Source of the DNA: Thermoflexia bacterium
GTDB taxonomy: Bacteria > Chloroflexota > Anaerolineae > B4-G1 > SLSP01
Assembly (NCBI GenBank): GCA_030605705.1
Contig: JAUWHU010000192.1
Location: 1 to 6,815 of the forward strand
Reading direction: 5' to 3'
Length of the DNA: 6,815 bases
The notes under the pieces were generated by a model, which ran no database searches, was not told where the DNA came from, and was given only the letters and a program-made list of their open reading frames with translations. Every line of letters starts with the position of its first letter. The stretch's first letter is position 1. A program made the position numbers and the translations under genes. This document shows positions 1 through 5,389 of this stretch, piece after piece.

Positions 1-108
1 ATCTTTGATTTCATTGAAGTCTTCTACAATCGCGTCCGACGTCATTCGGCCTTGGGCTATCTCAGTCCCTTGGCTTTTGAGCAAGTGTATCATGACACTT
101 ACCCTTAA
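1..108 (+). CDS. IS3-family transposase, C-terminal fragment (5' end outside window)
   Basis: The first frame is open from base 1 to a TAA at 106-108 and encodes the last 35 residues of a DDE integrase-core (rve) transposase. It shows the hallmark tail of the IS3 OrfB protein: an F-I-E-x-F-Y-N-R block, then R-R-H-S-A-L-G-Y, L-S-P and F-E. In the family this tail follows the catalytic glutamate by roughly 30 residues, so the D, D and E residues all lie outside the window. Whether the element is intact cannot be judged. The fragment is too short, and lacks a start codon, to appear as an ordinary open reading frame. A 60-codon frame from base 5 over the same DNA is only its shadow. Confidence 0.9.
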   Translation: MFDFIEVFYNRVRRHSALGYLSPLAFEQVYHDTYP

Positions 109-112
109 CTCA

Positions 113-138
113 GTGTCCACCAAATCGGGGCAACCTCA
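113..138 (+). repeat. Probable right terminal inverted repeat of the IS
   Basis: Read inward from base 138 on the minus strand the sequence begins TGAGGTTGCCCCGATTTGG, which has the TG start and the GC-rich core typical of IS3-family ends. It lies 4 bases after the transposase stop, a normal distance. The left partner is outside the window, so the repeat has not been matched to its mate. Confidence 0.6.
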
Positions 139-208
139 GACAGGATGCCGGGGAGATGAGGCGAATGAAAAGTACATTGAAAAATGACCCTTCTACTCTC
201 AAAAGCTC

Positions 209-226
209 CCCGTCCCCGGGGGCGGG
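209..226 (-). terminator. GC-rich hairpin, possible weak terminator
   Basis: CCCGTCCCC at 209-217 is followed directly by GGGGGCGGG at 218-226, an almost perfect inverted repeat whose central bases would form the loop. On the minus strand a short T run follows about 4 bases later (near 201-204). It lies about 80 bases beyond the permease stop. The T run is short, so termination is only a possibility. The rest of 139-308 shows no gene. Confidence 0.2.
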
Positions 227-286
227 TTTGCCAGGATTTCTCTTGCCCCAATGAACCAGGTGCTTCTTGGCCTTAAAAGTGAATCA

Positions 287-304
287 CACCCCTCAGAAAG
301 GGGC
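287..304 (-). terminator. Small hairpin just after the MalG-type permease stop
   Basis: CCCC at 289-292 and GGGG at 300-303 form a 4-base stem around a 7-base loop, 5 bases beyond the permease stop codon on the minus strand. A TTTT run follows near 274-277 after a GTGATTCAC near-palindrome. The stem is short and the T run is displaced, so this is a weak candidate for the end of the permease transcript. Confidence 0.25.
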
Positions 305-308
305 ATTA

Positions 309-1193
309 TCATCCTTTCAAGCCCGACGTGGCGATCCCTTCGGTGAATTGTTTCTGCGTTACCAGATAGATCAGCAGAACGGGCAGGATCGTGATGACCG
401 CCCCGGCCATCTGCAAGTGTATGTGTGCTCCGGCTTCTTCTAAAAAGCTGCTCAAGCCGGCGGAGATGGGGCGCCAGTCGGGATTGTTGGTGACCAGCAT
501 GGGCCAGGCTAAAGCGTTCCACGAACCGATGAAGGTGAACAGGATTACCGTCATCAGAACCGCTTTGGAGAGGGGCAACACGATCTGGATAAGATAACGC
601 ACGTGACCGGCCCCATCAATCTGGGCCGAATCCCACAGGTCGCGGGGAATCTGGGCGAAAAACTGCCGCAACAGGAAAATGTTGAAGGCGCTGGCCATGA
701 AAGGTATGGTCAAGGCCGGCCAGTTGTTGATCCAGGGGATGGGGCCGATGCGGCCCAGCCAGGTCACGGTGATGAAGTTGGGGACCCATATCACGGCCTC
801 GGGTAGCATCATCGTGCTCAGCAACAACGTGAACAGGACGTTCTTGCCCGGGAACTCCATGTTAGCGAAGGCGTAGGCTGCCAGCGTGGAGAAGACCAGC
901 TGGCCGGCAATCGTGATCAACGCGATCTGCGTACTGTTGACAAAATATTCGGAGAACTTAGCCTCTTTCCAGGCCTCGGCGTAGTTTCCCCATTGCAGCG
1001 CTCTGGGTACCAGCGCCCTGCTCGTGGCCTCACTCAGCGTCATGAACGAGGCACTCACCATCCAGAAAAACGGGACTACGGCGATCAACGTGCCCCCGAT
1101 CAGGATAACGTAGGTGATAATGTGCCACGTATTCACCCGCCGCGATTGTTTTTGGACTTTGGATTTGTCTGGAATTGCAGATTGGTTAGCCAT
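309..1193 (-). CDS. Carbohydrate ABC transporter permease, MalG type (CUT1)
   Basis: This is an inner-membrane subunit of a binding-protein-dependent sugar importer, 294 residues, normal for the family. The first membrane segment is at about residues 25-46. A further five hydrophobic segments fit the MetI-like fold. The cytoplasmic EAA loop that docks on the ATPase is at about 188-210: D-S-A-Q-I-D-G-A-G, ending I-V-L-P-L. The usual E-A-A reads D-S-A here, while the D-G-A and L-P anchors are kept. The C-terminus (Q-K-Q-F-T-E-G-I...G-L-K-G) is the classic MalG ending. The ATG at 1193-1191 is preferred over a TTG 7 codons upstream: AGAAGG lies 7 bases before the ATG, and the ATG overlaps the stop of the upstream permease as ATGGCTAA, implying translational coupling. 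The substrate cannot be read from the sequence. The partner is the MalF-type permease immediately upstream. Confidence 0.95.
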   Translation of the reverse strand: MANQSAIPDKSKVQKQSRRVNTWHIITYVILIGGTLIAVVPFFWMVSASFMTLSEATSRALVPRALQWGNYAEAWKEAKFSEYFVNSTQIALITIAGQLVFSTLAAYAFANMEFPGKNVLFTLLLSTMMLPEAVIWVPNFITVTWLGRIGPIPWINNWPALTIPFMASAFNIFLLRQFFAQIPRDLWDSAQIDGAGHVRYLIQIVLPLSKAVLMTVILFTFIGSWNALAWPMLVTNNPDWRPISAGLSSFLEEAGAHIHLQMAGAVITILPVLLIYLVTQKQFTEGIATSGLKG

Positions 1194-2868
1194 AGAACAC
1201 CTTCTCACTTGCAATACGATTGTTGATCGCGGTCAGCATCAGCACTACGAACATCAGGATCAAGGCTAGCGCCGAGGCATATCCATAACGGGTATTGCGG
1301 TTGAATTCTACGAAGATCTTGATACTGGCGGTATCGGTCGTGCCCAGCGCCGCCCCACTACGCAAGACCCACACGTGGGTAAAGGCCTTGAAAGTGCCGA
1401 TGACCGCGATCAGCGTCAGGTAATACGTCGTGGGTGAGAGCAGGGGGAGTGTGATGTGACGGAATTGCGCCCAACGCCCCCCACCATCTACGGCTGCTGC
1501 CTCGTATAACGAGCTGGATATTCCTCCCAGACCGGCCAGGAAGATGACGGTATCGTATCCTACGTAGGTCCAGATGTTGTAGATGATGATCACCATCAGA
1601 GCCAGGCTGGGGCCAGCAAGCAAAGTGGGGAGCTCAACGCCGGGGAGCAGCATTTGGAAAATGCGCCTCGGTTCATCTAACCACATCAGGGGCTGGCCTC
1701 CCAGAAAAGTGATGAGGTTATTGACGGGAGCCGAGACCCGGCTGGAAAAGAGCACCCGGAAGATACCGGCGGCCGCTACGGGATTCGTGACGTAGGGCAA
1801 GAAGTAGATCAGGCGGAAGAGCGACTTTCCCTTGAGCTCTTGGAAAAGCAGCGTGGCCAAGAAAAGCGAGATGCCTAGCTGGAACGGTACCGTGAAGAGG
1901 GAGTAATACACGGTTACTTGCAAGCCCTCCCACCAATCATCGTAGCCGGCGGAGATCACGCGGGGCAATTCGCCGATCAACACCCAGGCGCCGATCATCA
2001 GGGCGATCGCGGACAGGATACGGAAAACCATCCCCAGGGTGGAGTTCTGCTTGCCAGCACTGCCCCAGAGTCGCCAGGCGAAGAACAGCAGCACGAACCC
2101 CGCGCTGATGGTCACCATCTGGGACCAGATTTCCAGGGTCTCGCCATTTTCCAGAGCCTGGACATAAGCGTTCTGAATTTCGGTCCAGGTCAGCCATTCC
2201 AACAGCACCGCGCCGGCCAACAGCGCAAAGACGAAGATAAATGTGGTGTAGTAGGTTGCGTTTTGTGAGCTGCGCATCACGTAGCGGTTGACCAGGTAAG
2301 CCAGCACAGCGCCCGCGACCAAAACAATGAGCGCGGTGCGGAAGGCAGCCTGTACATCCGCGGCCCGCCACGCCTCCAGCAGCAGCTGGTTGAAAAGGCC
2401 CTGCGTGCGGTGCATTCCCTTGACTTGTTCGCCGATATCAAGAATTCTGGGCAATAAGGTGAATGCAAAACGCAGAAAGAGGCCGATGCCGGCGGCGCTG
2501 ACCAGTGAGGGCAACAGCCAGGCCCACGGTTGTTCTCCCCGTTCTTTCGCTTTCTCCTTGATATCCAAGACGTTTTTCACCAGCAGGTAGGCAAAGAGAA
2601 CTCCCAACCAGAAGAAAAGCAGGTAAGCCAAATTGTCAATGGCTTTGACGTAATGGGACAGGCCCACATACTTGCCGGGGATAATACGCCACTTGTGCAA
2701 GCTGACGTAGACGGAAAAAACCATGGGGAACAAACCAAAAGTACCGATGATGAGGAAGGCTGGAAACAGGAATAAATAAGCCGTTAAGCTTTCTTTAACC
2801 CGTCTCCAGGAATATCCCTTGAAAAGGGATCGTGGCAAACCAGTGACAGTTTTTTCAGCTAAGGCCAT
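1186..2868 (-). CDS. Carbohydrate ABC transporter permease, MalF type (CUT1), with a large membrane insertion
   Basis: This is the first permease of the importer, 560 residues where about 290-320 is usual for a CUT1 MalF homologue. Residues 1-29 are cytoplasmic. The first membrane segment is at about 30-56, followed by the normal family box K-Y-V-G-L-S-H-Y at 67-73. In ordinary homologues this box runs almost directly into the conserved W-x-x-L-x-x-T-x-x-Y-S stretch, which appears here only at about 312-323. Between them lie about 230 extra residues with six hydrophobic segments (about 79-100, 117-140, 177-197, 207-228, 250-267 and 279-302). The core permease fold covers 311-560. Its EAA loop is canonical: Y-E-A-A-A-V-D-G-G-G at 455-464, then I-T-L-P at 472-475. 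The ATG at 2868-2866 has a strong GGAGGAG three bases upstream. The stop overlaps the MalG-type start. No binding-protein or ATPase gene is adjacent in the window. Confidence 0.93.
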   Translation of the reverse strand: MALAEKTVTGLPRSLFKGYSWRRVKESLTAYLFLFPAFLIIGTFGLFPMVFSVYVSLHKWRIIPGKYVGLSHYVKAIDNLAYLLFFWLGVLFAYLLVKNVLDIKEKAKERGEQPWAWLLPSLVSAAGIGLFLRFAFTLLPRILDIGEQVKGMHRTQGLFNQLLLEAWRAADVQAAFRTALIVLVAGAVLAYLVNRYVMRSSQNATYYTTFIFVFALLAGAVLLEWLTWTEIQNAYVQALENGETLEIWSQMVTISAGFVLLFFAWRLWGSAGKQNSTLGMVFRILSAIALMIGAWVLIGELPRVISAGYDDWWEGLQVTVYYSLFTVPFQLGISLFLATLLFQELKGKSLFRLIYFLPYVTNPVAAAGIFRVLFSSRVSAPVNNLITFLGGQPLMWLDEPRRIFQMLLPGVELPTLLAGPSLALMVIIIYNIWTYVGYDTVIFLAGLGGISSSLYEAAAVDGGGRWAQFRHITLPLLSPTTYYLTLIAVIGTFKAFTHVWVLRSGAALGTTDTASIKIFVEFNRNTRYGYASALALILMFVVLMLTAINNRIASEKVFYG

Positions 2869-2926
2869 ACGCTCCTCCGGGAAATTTGATGGGTTTCATA
2901 AATGATTCCCCTGAAAAAAGATATCT

Positions 2927-3074
2927 CACCACAGAGGACACGGAGAAGATTTGGTGTGTGGTTTAAGAAAAATCCACTTTACACCTTAAAAAGTTAATCT
3001 TTTCAAGGTCAAGTTTAAAGTCTCCGTGCTCTCTGTTTGTGGGCACTGCCTGCCCACACCTGCGGTCTGTGGTG
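2927..3074. repeat. Imperfect palindrome with an interrupted right arm
   Basis: The left arm at 2927-2946 (CACCACAGAGGACACGGAGA) pairs with a right arm made of 3021-3036 plus 3071-3074. With 3037-3070 removed, 18 of 20 positions match. The removed part is a 29-base segment (3037-3065) containing its own palindrome, GTGGGCA-ctgcc-TGCCCAC (3039-3057). It is followed by TCTGT at 3066-3070, a copy of the TCTGT at 3032-3036. The central spacer holds a smaller hairpin (GGTGT GTGG ... CCAC ... ACACC, near 2953-2985). It fills most of the gap between the DUF512 gene and the permease pair. No protein match is evident, and a role in transcript stability or termination is only conjecture. Confidence 0.7.
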
Positions 3075-3139
3075 AAATACTTAGTTTTTTCAGTAGACTC
3101 ATACATCTTCACCGATAAAGACCAAGCCGTCACCTGCTT

Positions 3140-3168
3140 ATTATAGACCGTATTTTACTATACCACAA
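3140..3168 (-). promoter_or_regulatory. Candidate sigma-70 promoter upstream of the permease pair
   Basis: On the minus strand TTGTGG (3168-3163) and a perfect TATAAT (3145-3140) are separated by 17 bases. The -35 box matches the consensus at only 3 of 6 positions, and it overlaps the last codons of the DUF512 gene. Transcription would start near 3133. That would give the MalF-type permease a leader of about 265 bases running through the interrupted palindrome. A GTG also lies exactly at 3133 and opens a 56-codon frame; see the findings. Confidence 0.45.
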
Positions 3169-4435
3169 CATGCCCAGGTTGACCAATCACCCGCGCCATA
3201 TCCTCGGACGTTAGACCATCCAAAGTACGTCCCCCCGGCCCGCGAAACATGACGCCCGGCAGCACCAGCACGCCTTCCGGTCCTGGCGCGCTCTCCGGCA
3301 AGGCAGCGAGCACGTCGCCAGCGGTGAGCAGGCCGGCGACGGTGATAGTTTCGCCCAAAGTCCGGTTGGCTACGGGCAATACCTCGGCCACGATGCCCGT
3401 CTCGCGGGTGAAGGCGGCAGCGTACTCCTGCAACAGCGGCGCGAAGAGTGTCCCCGTCACCCAGAGCTGGCGGATGCCGCCCAGCTCTGCCAGCGTTGAG
3501 TGCGTCACCGGCCAATCGTCCATGAAGCGGCGCACCAGGCCCACGCCATTCTCCACCAGGAAAGGCAATTGCCCATCGTAGGCCGCCAGCGGGGGGACCG
3601 GCCAGCCGGCTTGCAGATACCACTCATCAGTAGGGTAGACGAAACCCACCCCCAGCTCGGCGCGCAGGCGACGCTGCCACGTCAGGATTTGCTCCAGCAC
3701 CGCCAGAGATTCGTCGCCGGTGTAAGGACGCAGGCCTGCCTGACACAGGCGCGTCAGTCCCACAGGTACCACACACAGGGAGCGCGCGCCGGGATAGAGC
3801 GCTGCCAGCTCGGAGATCGTCCGCTCCAGGTGCGCCCCATCGTTGCAACCCGGCACCAACACGGCTTGCGTATGCACTTCGATCCCCATGTCCGCCAGAC
3901 GGTGCAGCTGCTCCATGATCCCGGCCGCCCGTGGATTGTGCAACAGGCCGGCGCGTACCTCCGGTTCCGTAGCGTGTACCGAGACGTAGAGCGGGCTGAG
4001 GTGTTGCGCCGCGATGCGTTCCCAAGCGGCTGTGTCGAGGTTGGTCAGGGTGATGTAATTCCCGTGAAGGAAGGAGAGCCGGTAATCGTCATCTTTAACA
4101 TAGAGGGAGGCGCGCATCCCCGGTGGCATTTGGGAGACGAAACAAAAATCACAGGCGTTGCGACACACGTGCAGCGGCTCGTCGAAGAGCTCCGAGGCAA
4201 ACTCCAATCCTAAGGGCTGCCCATAGCGCCGTTGGGCTGTGCGTTCCAGTCGTTTCCCGTCCCGCTCCACAAGAAAAGTGAGTTCCGGCTCCGAAGCGTA
4301 CACCTGCACGTCAATCACGTCGCGCAAGGGGGAATCGTTGAGCGCCAGAAGACGGTCGCCGGGGCGTAAGCCGGCCCGCGCGGCCACGCTGCGCTGCTCG
4401 ACTGCCGTGATCACAGCCGGATGGTGCATCGTCAT
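3158..4435 (-). CDS. DUF512-family radical SAM protein with N-terminal PDZ-like domain
   Basis: This 425-residue protein belongs to the PDZ / radical SAM / DUF512 family, whose reaction is unknown. A PDZ-like domain spans about residues 8-66 (A-G-L-R-P-G-D-R-L-L-A-L-N). The iron-sulphur ligands are C91, C95 and C98 in C-R-N-A-C-D-F-C, the CxxxCxxC pattern of radical SAM enzymes. They are followed by the family signature K-D-D-D-Y-R-L-S-F-L-H-G-N-Y (114-127). The DUF512 part covers about 215-415 and ends with L-D-G-L-T. The protein should be cytosolic and bind a 4Fe-4S cluster and S-adenosylmethionine. The ATG at 4435-4433 is chosen because homology begins there and a TATAAT lies 6 bases upstream. 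An ATG two codons later (4429-4427) is an alternative. The frame is open for 42 more codons upstream, but only through a tandem repeat. Where the family reads N-R-F-F-G from memory, this copy has N-R-T-L-G (357-361). Confidence 0.93.
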   Translation of the reverse strand: MTMHHPAVITAVEQRSVAARAGLRPGDRLLALNDSPLRDVIDVQVYASEPELTFLVERDGKRLERTAQRRYGQPLGLEFASELFDEPLHVCRNACDFCFVSQMPPGMRASLYVKDDDYRLSFLHGNYITLTNLDTAAWERIAAQHLSPLYVSVHATEPEVRAGLLHNPRAAGIMEQLHRLADMGIEVHTQAVLVPGCNDGAHLERTISELAALYPGARSLCVVPVGLTRLCQAGLRPYTGDESLAVLEQILTWQRRLRAELGVGFVYPTDEWYLQAGWPVPPLAAYDGQLPFLVENGVGLVRRFMDDWPVTHSTLAELGGIRQLWVTGTLFAPLLQEYAAAFTRETGIVAEVLPVANRTLGETITVAGLLTAGDVLAALPESAPGPEGVLVLPGVMFRGPGGRTLDGLTSEDMARVIGQPGHVVV

Positions 4436-4441
4436 GTCGCA

Positions 4442-4469
4442 ATTATACCGGCGGGCAGGAGAGGGGCAA
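4442..4469 (-). promoter_or_regulatory. Promoter of the DUF512 gene, with leaderless geometry
   Basis: On the minus strand TTGCCC (4469-4464, 4 of 6 consensus) and a perfect TATAAT (4447-4442) are 16 bases apart. Six bases (TGCGAC) separate the -10 box from the ATG at 4435, so the expected start of transcription falls on the A of the start codon. No Shine-Dalgarno sequence lies between box and codon. The mRNA is therefore probably leaderless. Confidence 0.6.
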
Positions 4470-4496
4470 ATGAAGAAATGATAAAAGAAGAAAATG

Positions 4497-4548
4497 ACAA
4501 ATGAGCAAATAGCAAATAGCAAATAGCAAATGTGCAAATGGCAAATGG
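4497..4548. repeat. Short tandem repeat, unit GCAAATA
   Basis: Three perfect GCAAATA heptamers (4505-4511, 4512-4518, 4519-4525) are followed by three degenerate copies (GCAAATGT, GCAAATG, GCAAATGG) to about 4548, with a related GACAAAT just before. The array sits about 30 bases upstream of the DUF512 promoter. It keeps a frame open upstream of that gene and so creates a false N-terminal extension rich in F, I and C. Confidence 0.8.
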
Positions 4549-4575
4549 GATTCTCCTGCAAAAAGTCTCATTCTT

Positions 4576-4639
4576 AACGCAGAGTCGCTGAGAGGCAAAG
4601 CCGCAGAGCAAACCTTATGAAACTCTGCGCCTCTGCGTT
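4576..4639. repeat. Imperfect palindrome of the 'CGCAGAG' type
   Basis: The left arm starts AACGCAGAG (4576-4584) and, after an 18-base interruption, resumes with GCAGAG (4603-4608). The right arm is CTCTGCGCCTCTGCGTT (4623-4639). The reverse complement of the right arm matches the left arm outside the interruption. It is non-coding and lies in the divergent gap. It could fold as a hairpin, but no T run marks it as a clear terminator. Confidence 0.65.
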
Positions 4640-4685
4640 GATCTTAATCTTTTTTCAGAAGACTTAAATAGGTCAACTACAGAAA

Positions 4686-4723
4686 GACGCTGGGACGCCG
4701 AGACGCTGGAACGCTTGGACGCT
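4686..4723. repeat. Tandem 16-base repeat (about 2.4 copies)
   Basis: GACGCTGGGACGCCGA (4686-4701), GACGCTGGAACGCTTG (4702-4717) and a partial GACGCT (4718-4723) stand in tandem. The first two copies match at 13 of 16 positions. The array ends about 15 bases before the -35 box of the membrane-protein promoter. The function is unknown. Confidence 0.65.
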
Positions 4724-4737
4724 ATTTGCGACCTGTT

Positions 4738-4766
4738 TTGCTATTTTCACAAAACTATGGTAAGAT
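4738..4766 (+). promoter_or_regulatory. Candidate extended -10 promoter of the plus-strand pair
   Basis: TTGCTA (4738-4743) and TAAGAT (4761-4766) are 17 bases apart, each matching the consensus at 4 of 6 positions. A TG at 4758-4759 makes an extended -10 element. Transcription would start near 4773, leaving a leader of about 35 bases that contains the GGAGG at 4797-4801. This is a conventional leadered layout, unlike that of the divergent DUF512 gene. Confidence 0.5.
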
Positions 4767-4807
4767 GACTTCATACCATATCTCATTTAGCTGCGTGGAG
4801 GCAAACG

Positions 4808-5389
4808 ATGGCAGAGGAAACCAAATCCAAGCGGTTTAATTTTTGGGGGGCTTTCAAAAATGTCGCCATCATCTTCTCGTTCACCGTCAACTTCATTCTG
4901 GTGCTGGTGCTATTGCTATCACCTGGCCCCATCTTCATGGCTAAGAATCAGATAGCTGAACCACTCTTGAACAAGTTAGATGCGGCTTTTATGGGGTTGG
5001 GAGAGACCGTGATCAGCCAGACGGTCCCTGTTAATACAACGATGCCTATCAGCTTCACGCTACTCTTAAAACAGGACACGAATGTCATCCTGGTGACACC
5101 GGTGCCATTGCAGGCACCGGCGACCTTCTACTTGCCGGGCGGCGGCGGAGCTATCAATGGGACGGTCAGTCTCAACCTCCCGACCGGCATGACGCTGCCC
5201 GTCAATTTGAACATGAACATTCCGGTGTCCAAAACCATCCCGGTGGTCATAGATGTGCCGGTGAGGCTTAACTTGAGCGAGGCGGGGATGCAGTCAGCCA
5301 TTGATGAGTTACGCGCCGTTTTCAGCCCCATCAATGTCACACTGCAGAGCCTACCCGACTCTCCTGAAGAGATTCTGAATCCTCAATGA
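4808..5389 (+). CDS. Membrane-anchored protein of unknown function with proline/valine strand repeats
   Basis: I do not recognise a named family. The 193-residue protein has a short basic N-terminus and one strong hydrophobic segment at about residues 19-38. With the positive residues before it, this predicts a single membrane anchor and an outward-facing C-terminal part. A probable amphipathic helix follows (about 47-66). Residues 72-156 are a run of short alternating hydrophobic strands with a repeated T-x-P-V or I-P-V pattern (T-V-P-V at 72-75, T-L-P-V at 129-132, N-I-P-V at 137-140, T-I-P-V at 143-146, D-V-P-V at 149-152). A glycine turn at 111-114 interrupts them. A last helix lies at about 157-172. 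There is no cysteine and no catalytic motif, so a structural or binding role is more likely than an enzymatic one. GGAGG lies 6 bases before the ATG. The stop overlaps the methyltransferase start as ATGA. My impression that similar proteins occur in Anaerolineae is from memory only. Confidence 0.85.
   Translation: MAEETKSKRFNFWGAFKNVAIIFSFTVNFILVLVLLLSPGPIFMAKNQIAEPLLNKLDAAFMGLGETVISQTVPVNTTMPISFTLLLKQDTNVILVTPVPLQAPATFYLPGGGGAINGTVSLNLPTGMTLPVNLNMNIPVSKTIPVVIDVPVRLNLSEAGMQSAIDELRAVFSPINVTLQSLPDSPEEILNPQ

Larger units (their letters stand above)
1..138 (+). mobile_element. Right end of an IS3-family insertion sequence
   Basis: The 3' end of an IS3-type transposase frame (stop at 106-108) is followed after a few bases by a sequence with the look of an IS3-family terminal repeat, ending in CA at 137-138. 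The element continues off the left edge, so its left end, its length and any target duplication cannot be seen. The boundary at 138 is inferred from the usual TG...CA termini of IS3 elements and could be off by a few bases. Confidence 0.75.

Noticed and set aside
1194..1214. Earlier TTG start for the MalG-type permease
   Set aside because: The ATG at 1193 has an AGAAGG at good spacing and a classic stop-start overlap with the upstream permease. The TTG would lie deep inside that gene.
1918..2268. Plus-strand open frame of 116 codons inside the MalF-type gene
   Set aside because: It is an antisense shadow of a clear permease, with histidine- and glutamine-rich low-complexity translation and no family motifs.
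2927..3074. CRISPR array or riboswitch in the gap upstream of the permeases
   Set aside because: There are no regularly spaced direct repeats with unique spacers. The structure is a single interrupted palindrome, and I recognise no riboswitch core.
3500..4213. Plus-strand open frame of 237 codons inside the DUF512 gene
   Set aside because: It lies wholly antisense to a gene with intact cluster-binding and family motifs. Its translation is rich in R, Q and H, as expected from the complement of a GC-rich gene.
4436..4561. N-terminal extension of 42 codons on the DUF512 frame, looking like a hydrophobic, cysteine-rich signal segment
   Set aside because: It is the translation of the GCAAATA tandem array and AT-rich spacer, and the promoter box lies inside it. 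Family homology starts at the ATG at 4435.
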